A stretch of DNA of 64,000 nt from Diorhabda sublineata (Eukaryota > Arthropoda > Insecta > Coleoptera > Chrysomelidae), in assembly GCF_026230105.1 (NCBI RefSeq), contig NC_079478.1:2061653-2125652 (forward strand), in the 5' to 3' direction. The notes below the pieces were generated by a model that saw only the letters and a program-made list of their open reading frames with translations, ran no database searches and was not told the DNA's origin. Shown here one piece after another: positions 1-13,344 of this stretch. Position numbers and translations under genes: made by a program. Position 1 is the stretch's first letter. Each line of letters begins with the position of its first letter.

Positions 1-1359
1 CTTCTTAGTTAAGCTTACTTTGACCTTGAAAAAGTTAAAGCAGGAGGTCACAAGGTTATACATGGCTGACTGCTGTATTAGCAGTAGACATAGAGATGCG
101 ACAGTGAAACTAGAGGTATCAATCGATAGAATCAATGGGCAGAAAGGATTGAAAAAGAAGTCAACAATAATATGAATGGTGAAACCGGAAATTGACGCCT
201 TGGCACGCTCGACTAACGAATTAAAGTGGTAGGATATACTAACAGTAATAGACCAGTTGCTCTGTCCAAAGTAGAGTTACAAACAAAATAACAAAGTCAC
301 AAACCCACATACAGGTGAGGCTAATAAAAAGATATGTAAAGATACTAATTAAGTTGGTTAAATGGAATATTACCATGGTAAGATCTTCTTTCAAAATTTT
401 TATTGTACTTAAGGTAAAATGAACGTCTTCATCTCTCTATTCATGTAGTTGAAAGAAGTATTTATGATTACCATTTGTGTAAAAATTATAATCTTTCTAT
501 CTACTCCTTTCAGATATTTGAGATGTCAAAAATTTTATTTATAAACAACAATTTCACTATAAAATTATTATTAGATGAAAGGGTTTCATTATATTTTCAA
601 ACCGCATTCAACTGTCAAATAGGACAACTTTCTATTGTAAATTCGAAAAAATTTCTTTTTAGAATATTTACAGCCTAATATAAATACGTCCATAAATAAT
701 TTTCAAAGATCAACTACCAAGAATCTTGTATCAGGTAAAAGAGTCATACTGTGTTCTGCTTAACTTTTTACCCACAAAAATCATCCGTCCCATGAACACG
801 TCAATAGATTTTACAACCGCGAAGGACAATTCTGGAAAGTTGAAGTAGCAATCAAGTTTACAGCCTTTTTAATGATTTTATTGCAACCCAATGTTAAGAA
901 ATTTGTATACTATGTATAGGCAGAGATAATATTTACAGATTCGGACTTGAGGAATTGGATGGCTCTAAAAGAGTGAGGAAAATATTTATTTGTTTTGGCT
1001 ATCAATTGATCCGTGAAATCTATAAGTCTAAGCAAGATATAGCACACAAAAAAGTGCTGAAATAAAATATCTGTACTTTGAATTCAGGAAAATATACAGA
1101 AATTCATGTGTATTTTTGTCATTTGTTGATTATTCTTCATATCTATGAGTAATTTTGATCGAAAAATGATAAAAATCACCCCAAAAAAGTGACCTAATAA
1201 TTCTAATTACTGGATTTAGGAAAGTAGATTGAAGTTTTTATTTATTTTTGTAGCTATAAAATGATACTCAAAATTTATGATGTAAAATAATAAATATTTT
1301 TTTTAAATATCCATTCTAATTATAACAGAATTATCACAAACACTAAAAGTTATATAAAA
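1..1359. other. No gene recognised
   Basis: AT-rich with short ORFs only. The first 300 bases are less AT-rich and could be an old element, but no motif supports a family. Confidence 0.4.
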
Positions 1360-1552
1360 GATCGAAGAGTAAGATGGTTAGGTTAGGTTAGGATGCCGAA
1401 GAACAGTTGTATAAGAAAGATCAAAGAAGGAGGTAACCTAACCTAACCTAACCTAGCCTGGAAGGCCAAAAAAATGGTTGGATTTAATGTTGGAAGATAT
1501 TAGAGAGGTAGAACCGAATTGGAGTGCAAAAGTATTTCGGTTTTTGGCCTGA
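1360..1552 (+). mobile_element. LINE 3' end interrupted twice by telomere-like repeats
   Basis: Reads VRWLG, then RMPKNSCIRKIKEGG, then PGRPKKWLDLMLEDIRE and a TGA at 1550. This is the usual C-terminus of non-LTR reverse transcriptases (WLGHV.RM...GRP.KRW.D). Two insertions break it: GGTTAGG units at 1376-1392 right after the WLG codons, and CCTAA units at 1434-1456 between Gly-Gly and Pro-Gly. The ORF resumes cleanly after each. Confidence 0.75.
1376..1456. repeat. Paired interstitial TTAGG / CCTAA blocks
   Basis: Three-plus units of GGTTA at 1376-1392 and four-plus units of CCTAA at 1434-1456, in opposite orientation, separated by about 41 bases of LINE coding sequence. The unit equals the common arthropod telomere repeat. 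Confidence 0.85.
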
Positions 1553-4500
1553 TCGTATAGTAGATAGAGTGCGTTCGCAAAAATCTTTATGCACGCGTCA
1601 GTGACAAGTCTCATCAAGTTTTACGCAAAGTTTCAACTTACTGCCTGACTTGTCTCCATTATTTTCAACAATTAAAAATTGATCTAAAATGCTTCGCTAG
1701 TAATGAGAATCGTTAGAAGATGACCCATGCGCGGGAGGTCCTGTGTTACTGACTGGTCCAGAAAACATTAAATTAGTGCAGGAAATTGTGGCCGGCGCTT
1801 AAAAATAACAAAATTGCCACACAGACAGTCATTTATGCAAATTCTAAGGATCCAACGAGAGCTTTTAAATTGGTGCAAGGTGAGTTAATCGAATTCTTGA
1901 CGCAGGATACAAACAGCGTTGAGTACAAGGTTGTAAGTGGGAACAACAAATACTATTCAATACATTTAGTGTAACTAATACTGAAATTGGGAAAGGAAGT
2001 TTTGAAATATCTTCGGCATTCAACGCATAATGTGATTCGATTAATATTTTAGCATAATATAGTCCAAGCAACAAAAAGTAAATATCGTGGATACTAAAAT
2101 TTAATGTTAACTTATTTTCAGTAGCCAAGGGTAGGCAAGAAAATGTGATAATTCTAATAAAAATTGTAAAATTATTTATCCTATTGAATTGTATCGAAAC
2201 CTGAGTAGAAATAACGCTAGTCCTGCTCTAGACATGTATTTAAACACCCTTGGACTGTGACGAAAAACCTGTAGTCTTCACCATAAGAATACAATCTGAT
2301 GTTTCCTATAGAATTTGAGGGTTGTAACTACCCATACTTAATACGAGACCAGAAGATATTATGACTTCATGGTTTGATATATTTTTTTAAAAAAAAAACC
2401 AGCTGTAGTAGGCCTACAGCTTATTATACTTGAACCATGACTAATTTTTAGTTTTCCTCAAAGCATGATTTAACTAAAATATTTACAAGGGTGAACATTT
2501 TGACGTTTTTATTGAAATTTACTTCACAAACTATAGTTTATAATAAAATCTTTCAAAATATTTGAAGAAAAGACACAAATTATTTTTGAACAATCAACTG
2601 ACATTCACAAACCGAAATATTGATAGACTACTTGAATATTTAAACATCCTATTTTAAATTCTTTGAATCATAATAGTGTATTTAAAAATTAGGGGCTGCG
2701 GAGGTTTAAATTGTTCATATGACGACGGTTACAGACAGCTTTTATTGGACGATTGAAAAATGTGCTGAGTAATTTTATCTGCAAACATGACTAAGTAAAA
2801 ACAAACGCCTTTTTAGACTCAAAAATCAAGCCGCCGATTCACATATTTTCTAAAGCAGGTGTTTCGATTCTCCACGTTAAACTGAATAATTCCTTAAACG
2901 AAGAAAACTTTCTGATGTATCAAATAATTTTGACACGTTTCTGAAACTAATAGAAAAAATATCAAAGCTGACTGGATTATTTCATTATCGATACCAAACT
3001 TCGAGGGAAAAAAGGGATGTTAATGAGAACTTGGACTGAGAAACATAGAAAAATGTGGTAGCTATAGTTGGACCTGCTTGGTGGAAATTTATTTCCGCCT
3101 AGTTAATCTTCGATATAAACCAAGTCTAGGAGTTCAACTTCAGCTAGTTATTAGTAGGTCAGTTGTATAAACTAAGTGCTTCGATCCTAGGAGACTTCCT
3201 TGGGGAAGTCCAGAAAGGATTAGATACAGATAATTGCTACGTTATTTTATTTTATAAAGAAATATTCATTAGTGAGGTAGTATTTGTATATAGTTAAGTC
3301 CCATACGTATCTTTTAGACTCATTTCTTCATTAATTTTATTAACTAGTACTTTTTCTATGATGCCATGTTTATTTTAAAATCTGCTTCATTCATTTTAGA
3401 ATAACTCTTAATCCTTTTCGATTTTTTCCTTCAACAAAAGAAGCCAGCTGATGGGTTTATTGATCTTTCTCTTGTTCTGGGATCCTAATTATCTTGTAGT
3501 GTTAAAATTAAATACATATATGTAACATATTTATAACATTTAACAGTTAATTATTTATACAAAAGATATTCATGTGAAAATCGGAATTAAATTATAGTTA
3601 ATTCATCCCAAATAAACCAAAATCTGTAGATTTTTTCTCAATTTTTAAGAATTTTCAGTATTTATTCAAATCAGTTAATTGATATTCCAACTAAAAATAT
3701 CTTTTCTACACGTATCACTCGAAATTGTAGTGAATTGTAAACAAGATTAAAACCCCCTCAAATATTTATTTTTATATCTAAAAATACCGTTTTGCATCCC
3801 TAACTGTAAAAGTTCCGTGTTTAAAATAACCAAGATATGCAATTATTTACAGTTATTCTTAGGGTTGTAAATATGTAAAATCCGTTTACCGTAATCTTAA
3901 CTGTACCCTCCCCAAGACATAAAGATCTCATCGTTGTATTTCCAGAAAGAGTAATAAACAAATAAAACGTTTTGACGGCGAAGTGGTTTACGATTGGTTT
4001 ACCGATATTAGCTTTTTGTTATTGTGTCTTTTTGACAAACGGGAAGTAATAAAATTCCGCTATATTACTGGAATCTCATTTTTTTCAAGAAGTTGTTAGA
4101 AATAGGTTTCAAATTATGGTAAATTGATACATGTCCAAAGAAAACTTAAAAAAGAATACATTGAATATTATACTAGAACTACAAATTAAAATAAAGTACA
4201 AATAAACTATTTATTATTAGTTATTAGAAGAAAGATAAAAAAATAATTTGAATAAATCTTCTACAAAAAAATTGCCTTAGTTATCAGTGTACTTTCCAGA
4301 TCGTTGAATCGATTGCTTCTTTCGGAATCGCTTATGATGTTAAAACGTTCCTTTTCGGGCACGGTTTTATTTTCTTCCGAATAATGAGTAAGTAGCTGAT
4401 TAAGTGATGAAGAAAGATTATTATAATAAAGAAGAATATTGTTAACTCAGTTATATTCATCGAAAATCTGTTCGCAAACATTCTAATTCCTCTTGGACAA

Positions 4501-5199
4501 CCTGGAGTTTATTTAGGAGCAAACCTGATTGAAATATATATCCTTGTACTTAATTGACCAATATCAAGTTCAATCATTCATACCAGTCTTCAAAGTTACT
4601 ATAATATCATCAAATTTCTTTAACTTTTCACTCTTTATACCGTTTTATTTGTTATTCGTGATAAATCATCTTGGTTTTAGCCAAATCAACTTTTAGGTTG
4701 ATTGAAATTTATCAAAAAAAATAGATTTTGGCATTATGGCCACTTTCTTTAATGTTGAAACAGAATTTAATACCTTTCTCAACGTATTAGGCTATAAAAC
4801 TTATTGATTCATAAAGAAAATAAGTGATTAAAGCTTCGAATATTAATACAGTGTAGTTTTTAGACACACTCAATAATTAATGATTGATTTTATACCAAAA
4901 CATGCTCTGCGCATTGAATAATAAATGTAATAAGAAAAAAACAGCACGAAGAAGAGTTAAAAATAAATATTTTTCTTATATTTTCTGTACTCACGTCGTT
5001 TTCTTTATTAACTTCATAGGCCCCCGAACTGAAGCGATAAGTTTAGTTCTTTATCTTTTTGAGAGTTCTGCAATGCTTATGCAAGATGCGTCCCTGTGTA
5101 AAAGTAGTTTTTTTCATACTAACCACCAAATATATTTATTTATTTTGAGGAATTGATTAAAGTGTTGCACTAAGTACCTGGTTTCAATAAAGGAAACAA
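1553..5199. other. No gene recognised
   Basis: AT-rich intergenic DNA. A part at 1600-1960 is slightly GC-richer, with a 62-codon ORF (1786-1974), but no family motif. A short palindrome around TGTAGTAGGCCTACA is at 2404-2418. Otherwise nothing seen. Confidence 0.4.
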
Positions 5200-5800
5200 A
5201 AACTATATTTATTTTTCAACTCCTCTTCTCCCTTTTCCCAGCGAAGTTCAATAAGTTAGATAACCTTGAGAACAATCTTGTAACAAAATTGAAACTTCAA
5301 TTCATTAATCTTGCCCATTGCAATAACGAATTTGAGAGCCGGTGCATTGTCTTGGTGACACTTCTTCTTAGACAAAAGTTTAGACTTTTTTTGCTTGATT
5401 TATTCGCTCAAACGTTGCTATAAGTGAGCATAATATACACCGTCGATAGTTTTTTTCTTTTTCAAGATAGTCAATGTAAATAATCCCCGACGCTAAGACC
5501 TTGCTTGCAGATGGAACGGTCTTTGTCTTCTTTGTTCGTTCTCCCTTTTGTTTCTAGTGTGAAAATAAAACGGCGCAGAAATTCGGCTTTATTTTTGTGA
5601 AACACTCGATAGATACATCTTCACAATACGATAGGTCGGTCCGAGTACTTCTGGAACCATCCTCGCATTTTAGCCGCCCATTTAGCAAGCTGAGGCTCAT
5701 TCTGCTGCCTATTTTGTAGTTATGAATCATTTTAAAAAGAATCACTTCGTAATTTGTATCTTTTTCGATATCAAGGAAGCTCCGAAACATTGCTCTAAGA
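5200..5800 (-). mobile_element. mariner transposase remnant
   Basis: Minus-strand pieces read KKTKTVPSASKVLAS, then GIIYIDYLEKEK, then (after a frameshift) TIDGVYYAHL, then KKKCHQDNAPA, then VIAMGKIN. That order is the mid-to-C-terminal mariner pattern (KTVPSAGKVM, GII.IDYL.KG.TI..EYY, HQDNAPAH). Several stops and shifts; inactive. The SETMAR-like catalytic HQDNA is present in isolation. Confidence 0.8.
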
Positions 5801-6780
5801 GCTTAATTTTGAGATTAAAAATTTTGAATGCCTTGGCGTAAATGATATAAAGTATCAGCTTTCTTTCTGGAGTCGATATATTTTATACACAGATAACTAA
5901 TAAATTGTTGAAGTAGTTTTATTTTGCAATAATATAATTTGACAATGTGACAACTATCGAAAGTAGTTATATAGTATTTTGAAACAAAAAATCGTACCAA
6001 TCAAAATAGTTACGTGAAAGTTTCGGCGTTATTCACATTTAGAAACTACTCAAATTCAAATGACTGTGGTTTTGAACTTCGTGCATCAAATTTTCAATAT
6101 AGTTCAAAACTCACTAACTTGAAATTCCGTTTTCTCTAAGTACATATTGTCGTAACAAAGTTTCGGCATCTAGACATCCTACACAGATTTCTAGAAATTT
6201 CCTATGTTAATTCTACTTCTTTAGTCATTAGCGTCCATGAGCGGAAACTTTAATAACACTTATCATTATAAAATTGCGGTATTATCTACACTAGACAGTA
6301 GTAAAAATTTTCAGATCATAAATTTATTTAAATACGTAAAACACAGTCTCAGGCATTATTTTTTCTTAACGCGGGTGACAGGAACCATCAACTTTGATTG
6401 TTAATATTTGAACATGTGCTACAAGACTGAAATGAATTATTTCATAAGATGTGTTGTCTCAGTGCTCCTACGATCTCTATTTTTACTGAATCTAAGCTAC
6501 GTTACGCCTTCAGATAGATCTCTAATTTGTTCATTGGACTTACTGATTTTATACCTGCTCCGTTTGAAAGACTTACCAATTATGGTGATTGAGCTCCGGA
6601 AATTTTTCCCGATTTAGAATCACCGTTATAGATTTGAATGTCTACACCATGATGATCAGGAACGTTTATATGTGACTGAATATCTCAAAAAGGGATTTAG
6701 GGACTATAAAGTGACTACTTTTTCATTTTACTGCTATTTCTTGCTGAAATCTCTTGTACATTCACTGTGGTCCGTGATGG
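5801..6780. other. No gene recognised
   Basis: AT-rich; short ORFs without motifs. Confidence 0.4.
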
Positions 6781-7400
6781 AAATTTAGGGTTGCAAACTC
6801 GTGGCTTTAACCACCCCAGGAAGTTAAGCATCACATCAAATCCTTGAAAACCACTTGCGTTATAAGTGTATTCAAACAGTCAAGAGAGATCTCCTTTCCT
6901 AAGTGGCCTTTAAGGCTCTGACAGGTATTGAATGCACGTTAAAACTAGTGTGGGAATGTAAACAAGTCTGAGTACTAGCTACCAAAGACACAGTAACCCT
7001 AATGTGAATTCCAGGACATCAGAATATACCAGGAAATGAGGAAATCACAAAAAGGAGCAACGACTCGATATCTTGGACCAGAGCCTTACTGTGGCCTCAC
7101 GAAATGCCACATCAATAATGTAGTGAACGAATGGCTAAAGAATTAAATGTAGTGTTACTGAAAAAACACTCTAGGCTCAAGACAATCCAAAATATTCATA
7201 ACCATATATGATAAGAACTCTTCGTGACCACAAGGAACGACATGAAACTGGTAGTAAATCTTCTGACAGGTCACTGCTCCGTCAAATACCACTTTAGAAC
7301 GATGGGCATGACAGAGAACAACATTTGCGAGCAAGCTATAGAAAGAGCAAAGCATCTATTGTTAGAATATTGCCCATTTCACTAAAAAACGTATGTACCT
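6781..7400 (+). mobile_element. Jockey/R1-type LINE RNase H remnant
   Basis: Frames give IPGHQNIPGNEE (family: VPGH.NIPGNE.AD), LLWPHEMPHQ or GLTKCHINNVVNEW, then RNDMKLVVNLLTGHCSVKYH and a degenerate Cys-containing end with LLLEYCPFH. This is the RNase H / C-terminal order of Jockey-clade elements. Stops and shifts throughout. Confidence 0.75.
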
Positions 7401-7619
7401 TGAAGAAGTACCAGTAGTAGGAATCTATGTATTTTGGACGCAGAGCAATGAGTTGTAGAGTCTTCTAGGTATAGGTGCAGAAGTCTTGTGAAGCCAAATC
7501 GATTTAAAATTAGTTTTTTTAATAATTTTTGGAAGAAAGATAAAATTATTTGAAAAATTTTAGGACAGGCCTGATAACTGAGGTTGAATAATATAAAAAC
7601 GTTGCTTGTCATCCTGCAA

Positions 7620-8520
7620 ACTGTAATATTATTAAATTGGTAGTATTGGTATTGGTAATGTTAGGTTATGTTTTTATATGTTTGAGGTTATAAAAACATC
7701 GCTAATTGCCTGTTCAGAAAGTATTGGATAATAATGGAAATTATTTCGAACAGATATGTGAAAATTTAGAAAAAAAATGATAGTTTTACAAATCTTACCA
7801 AAATAATGATTTTCAAGTAAATCACGTTATTTGTCTATAAGTCTATAAACTGCAATATTGTTAAGTTGGCAATAATGATAGTTCAATAAGGTTTTATTTG
7901 GGGTTATGAAAACGTCTAACAGAAGAAATACTGCCATTTTAATTATTAAAAAATTGAAGAAAACATTCAGATTCTGCCAAAATAATCACGATTTATCAGT
8001 AACATCATTTTAATTAGTTGTATTGATTGATAAATTAGGTTATGTTTCTATAATTTTGAGGTTCTTAAACGAGTTTTTACTTAAAAAGTATCAAATACAA
8101 AAGAATAAAAATTATTATCAAACCATAGGTCAAAATTTGAAAAATAAGTTAGTTCTAATAAAATATTTTTGACGGTGTCTCTAAACAAATAAAATATTGA
8201 AGTTTTTACTAATCAATTTTCATTTTTATATGTTAGAGATTAGGTAAACATCAATGTCAATTTAAACAACTTGTCCAACATAAGAAAATTGAAAGTTACT
8301 AACTTACTAAGATATACTAAGTTGGTAATAATGATAGTTCAATTAGGTTATATTTGAGGTTATGAAAACGCCCAACAAAAGAAATACCGATATTTTATAT
8401 ATCAAAATTTAAAGGAAAAAAAATCAGATTCTGCCAAAATGAATATCATTTATCAGTATCAGAATAGAAATCATTTTAGTTAATAGTAATGGTCGATAAC
8501 GAGTTTTTTCTTGAAAAGTG
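7620..8520. repeat. Degenerate tandem repeat
   Basis: The phrase AAGTTGGTAATAATGATAG, then TTAGGTTAT..TTGAGGTTATGAAAACG, recurs near 7860 and 8318, with weaker copies near 7640 and 8030. CAGATTCTGCCAAAAT follows in two copies (7969 and 8429). The best-matching copies are about 457 bases apart, with intermediate half-copies. Confidence 0.65.
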
Positions 8521-8539
8521 TATCAAATACAAATCTTTG

Positions 8540-8650
8540 TTCCAAAAATTATTAAAAAAACTAATTTTAGAACAGAAGAGACCTAAAATCAAGAACATTT
8601 AGATGCATTAATATATCAAAAGGTCTAAGAAATAAGAAATTAAAATAATT
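8540..8650 (+). repeat. Dispersed repeat family, copy 1
   Basis: CAGAAGAGACCTAAAATCAA, then GAACATTTAGA and, further on, AAAAGGTCTAAGAAATAAG. Related copies lie at 14.70 kb (+), 16.16-16.26 kb (-), 16.32-16.37 kb (+) and 49.48 kb (-). Non-coding; looks like a MITE or SINE, identity unknown. Confidence 0.6.
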
Positions 8651-9859
8651 TATTTTGTTTTTTATAACTTGGATACATTATTTTGAAAAAGTTTTTTTCA
8701 ATTCTACAGTTTATTGTTCAAATGAAATGATATAAATTCAAAATTAGATGCGCTACTGCATCCACGTATTTTCAAGAAATAAATGTTATTCATCATGGAA
8801 AATTGCTGTAAGAGCTAATATGTAACTTTTGGAACATGGCTGTTGGCAAGTTGATAATTAAGGAATAAGGAAAAGTTTAGCTTTGGTGTAAGAGAGAAAG
8901 AGTTACTTATTTATTACGTGTACCTGGGGTCTAGGTATGAGATACGATTTTAAGCTTAGATATTGAACTAAAAACATTTTTACAACGCAAAGTTTAACTT
9001 ACTACACATGTTGAGTAAGAGAGATCGAGAGAAATGCTTTCTAGTCAAAAAATGTTCTTAATTTGTAGACAAAAGCTTGTAAAAACTAAAAAACAAACAA
9101 AAATAACTAAATAAAGGAATAAATAAAATAAAATTTCAATATACAGAAGAAATCGACAATGAATATCAAAATTATAGGTAATAATTAATATTTAAGTCTA
9201 TAGCAAAATTAAACCAGTATGCAGCATGCCCTGGAATTAAATATTATTATCAGAAGTCGTTTACAGAATAGATGGCACTTTTCAGTAAATACGCCATCAA
9301 ATTATAGCGAAATGCGGAAAAGATGACATCGATTAGATTTCAATTGGCAAGTGATTGTGCATTTTTTTTGCATTGTAAAATATTGAGCCCTTAACTAATT
9401 CTCCGCGTTCCTAAGTCAAAATCCGTGCAACGATGTTTCTGAAATTTGAAAAGCTTATTTACGAATTAGGCAAATGGATTAAAAGGAAAGAAGAGTCAGA
9501 ATTGTTAATCTTTTGAAGAAGTCCTGTCAGTTCAGTCCTGCTGTTTAGTCCGAGTAAATATCTCTTTTGTAGTTTGAAGATTCGCTCAAATTAAGTTGCA
9601 CCACACATACCCCAGAAGGAAAGGGCATATCGGAGAACCGACTACCCAATAAGGGCATAATAAACTGTTAAAGAGGTGGATGAGTGCAGTTCTTTGGAAA
9701 CTGATCCCAGTGCAAAACAGGAGGCCTTAAAAATTTAACGACGTCAATGGTGGTGTTTTTCAATAAAAATGCCAGCACTGTATTTTTATATGATAAAACT
9801 ATAGTTATAGAAACATTAAGATACAGAATATTAAAATTAGAAATGATTTAAGGGTTGTT
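8651..9859. other. No gene recognised
   Basis: AT-rich. 9480-9760 is slightly GC-richer and probably is the degraded 3' part of the LINE that follows on the minus strand, but motifs are too weak to say so. Confidence 0.35.
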
Positions 9860-10450
9860 ATTTATATTTCACCACTGATGTCTAGACAGGCGATTCGTTT
9901 ATAAACATAAGAAATAAATTAGGGCCTAGTACTGAGCCTTGAATGACTAATGATTGCAAGAAGAGTTTTGTTGGTAAGGTATGACTTAAACCATGCAAGA
10001 GATGTTCCTATGAAACCGTAGTACTGCAATCTTTTTATTAAAAAAAATATGATTAACACAATCGAAAGCATTAGTAAAATCACAAAAAGTTGTTCCTTGG
10101 AGTGATGGTTGTTTAGACTGGAGTAGATATTATTTAACAGGGGTAGTAAGAATTTTATATTTAAACAGAAATGATAAAATCCTTTTTTTGACCAATCTTT
10201 CTATAGCCTTAGATAAAGTGCGAAGGATTACAATTGGTGATAAACCGATGCTTGATTTTTATCTCCTCCTTTATGTAAAGATATAATTATTGCTGTCTTA
10301 AGGCAATTGGGAAAAGTGCCATTTTGAAATAAAACGTTAATTAAAGTGGTAAAGGTGATTTAATGTGCAATCGGGCAGACTCGAAAATATTTTTAATGAA
10401 AGTCCATCAATTCCAAATGAGCGGGCATAAACAAAAAAACTGTGTAAGTT
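9860..10450 (-). mobile_element. LINE reverse transcriptase remnant
   Basis: Minus strand gives TFPNCLKTAIII, HKGGD (family: P..LK.A.V.PI.KKGD), a degenerate fingers region, YYGFIGTSLAWFKSYLTNKT (family: GI.G.AL.W..SYL..R) and IQGSVLGPNLFLMFIN (family: PQGSVLGPLLFL.YIND). Catalytic YADD not found. Broken by stops. Confidence 0.8.
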
Positions 10451-11339
10451 ATAGAATTTGATAAGTTTTTGGTTACATTTACAACGTAATTATTAATGTT
10501 AACTGGTGAAGTTGAGATTATGCTCGATGAAAAAGGCTTATTTCTTAGATGATTCGCAATGGACCATGTTTCTTCAGAAACATCACGAGAATTAGCGAGT
10601 CTTGTATTATTATAGATACCAAATTACCAATATTAACTTTCTACTTCTTTTCTCAAAACTTAACTTTCGAATCGAAAGATATCATAAAAGATACTGTAGC
10701 CGCCATAAATATACCAAGTAATTAGGTAATACCTACTGCCGTTACATTTTTGTATAACGGCCAGGCCCTTCATTATTTTTTATTTGAATGTATTCGTCTA
10801 CGCCTCATTCCGGTATATATTAAATGCGCCGGTACCTTTTTGGTTTCCCATTCGCTCTGAAATATGGGAACTACCAACCCTAGATCGAGTTGATATATAT
10901 ATATATAAAAATTTCTATTAAACATGTATGAGAACATTTATCCGGATTTATTATAATATTTTTAATTAAATATGGAGTTTCGTGAACTCGATTGAAGTAT
11001 ACAATTAAAAAAAACGTTATGTCATATGGTTGGCTGGTTTTTTGATTGTTGGTTATGAAGAACATGTTGAAATGTTGACGTTAATTTTTTTCTCGGTAGC
11101 GGATCTAGTTAAAACATAATGAAATGATTAAAATATTGATTAGAGATCTACATTTCCTATATACAGAGTGTCCAAACGACAATACACTAAAGTCAATTCA
11201 GAAGAATTATTTACATTATACAATTTTGAGGAAGAAGATCTGACATTTGTTCGAATCATTCTTCAAAGACGTCAGCGGTAAAAAACGTTAAAACTGTGGA
11301 ATTTTGTTAATCAACGTCGATTTTTATTAACATTTGGAT
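10451..11339. other. No gene recognised
   Basis: AT-rich. ATACAGAGTGTCCAAACG at 11161 resembles the ACAGGGTGTCC-like ends of insect MITEs; no partner end identified. Confidence 0.35.
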
Positions 11340-11880
11340 TCAATTTCTACTTATTCAAAATCTCACCTGTGCCTAAGGATGCTTTTTATTTTTTTAATGG
11401 TGAAAACTTCCCCTTATCATAAAATCTTCGATTCCAACATGTATATGAGTAATATACAGTTTAAATGATTCATTCGTAGATTTGTTAATATTCTCAAGCA
11501 AGTTTATGATTAATCGGACTCATGTAACCCCTCTCAAGACCATCCTCTGAGGGTAGTAATATTGAAATCTTTTTTTAAAAACACTCATTATAATCTCGAT
11601 TTTCATGAAAATTTAAATTAAATTTCTTCTTACTCTTTTCTACGAAATATAACCTGTGACGAAAGGGCCTTTTCATATTTTGGGGGGTGTAAACTAACCT
11701 TTATAGCAAAAAAATCAAATCTCAGGTTTTATGCATGTTTCGGGTGAAATGAAGTTTAAATATTCCATTCGAAAATTTGTTGACATTGTCAAACAGGTTT
11801 ATGATCAATAAGATTCATACAACTCCTCCAAATCATCCCCTAATCATATGATAAGTTAAAAAATCATCTCAACGATTCCT
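11340..11880. repeat. Two-copy degenerate tandem repeat, about 290 bp
   Basis: GTTTAAATGATTCATTCGTA, then GATTTGTTAATATT..CAAGCAAGTTTATGATTAAT at 11459 aligns with GTTTAAATATTCCATTCGAA, then AATTTGTTGACATTGTCAAACAGGTTTATGATCAAT-type sequence at 11753. The offset is about 293. Homology extends upstream in each unit (ACCTGTG...). Confidence 0.65.
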
Positions 11881-13344
11881 TTATTATTAAAAATCATTCA
11901 AAAGTGTATTTTTATTGAATTGAGAATATTTCGTCAGATTTTTTAAGAAGTATTGGTTTTTAAATATTTCAATCCTTGTGAAATCCACCTTCAATGACCA
12001 AAAATGCTCCAAAATTTGTGCTCCGAAATTTTGAGAAAAAATAACAGTTGGTACGTAACTAATAACTATGCAGATTAAAGTTGCAAAGTCACATTTGATA
12101 CGAGAATACAAACTTTGAATTAACGTATCTCCCTCAATTTTTACGTTACATAGATTTAAAAAAACTCAAAATTTTTGACAAAAAACACCCTACAATTAAT
12201 ATTCGTAATATTCTCTCATAATATGAATAGTATTTGGTTGATTTAAGAAAAATTCATATTTGTTTCAAGATTACGGGAATGTAGTGCTCAATTTAATCAA
12301 TTATTTTTTATAAAACAACCATTCAAAACCGGTCAAATCACATAGATCATATAAATAATACATAATTAAAGATAATTGCAAGTGGATTACGATTAACTTC
12401 AATTAGGGTGGCAATGGCGAGGGGATAATTTCTACATTTTTTCAAGAAAGAAAAAACCTTATTTTGGTTATTAATCAGTCAACTCTTATACAAAAAACTT
12501 TTGACACTGTTTATTTTAAAGGTTCTTCTATGTGCATTGGAGTTTTTTCGAAAATTTCATCAATTTCAAGTTATTTGAGGTTAAAGGTTTTCAATTTCGG
12601 GGTTACCTAAAATAGCCATACTTCAACGAGCAATAACACAGTTATTATAGAATTTACACAGGTCCTTATAAAACAAATCTCCTTGTTTTTCTTTTATTAG
12701 CTACATTTTTGTTCTTAATGATTTTGCTGACTAAATTTTCAATGAAAAAAAAACAGTTTCAATCGTTATTAACTTTAATTATTCTATGATAAAATTAAAA
12801 CTGACTTTACTTTGTTTTGCATTAGATATCAGATTTTATTAGTCTCCTACATAAAACAAACAAAAATGACAAAAGAGAATAATTGCAGTTGTGGCTACAT
12901 GTAACTAGTTCAGTGCAAAGTGCGATTACCTTGAAAATAATTTCAATTTCCTGCGAATAACAAGTCAACTTCTTATGGTTATTTGCTCTCGAGTGTATTG
13001 TAGTTTAAGAGAATTCATTTATTTTGTGGTATTCGTTTTTCTTTCCAGTTATAAAGTAAATATAGTGTTTTGATTGGTTTTGCAATTGTAATATGATAGT
13101 TAAATCAATTCATGCTATTTATATTCCTCCTTAATTATCCACCCTACTTATTTATCAGCTTATTGTTCTCATACATTTTACTAACAGTACTAACTACAGC
13201 ATAATAAGTAAGATTTGTTGTCTATATAGAACGTGAAGAAAAGTTTATTCAATAAAATTAAAATTCATACAAAAAAAAAATTCGCTATTCATTTTGAATG
13301 CGTATATCGAGCTCACATTTGTAGATTAATTATAGTCATAGTCT
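11881..13344. other. No gene recognised
   Basis: AT-rich; short ORFs without motifs. Confidence 0.4.
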
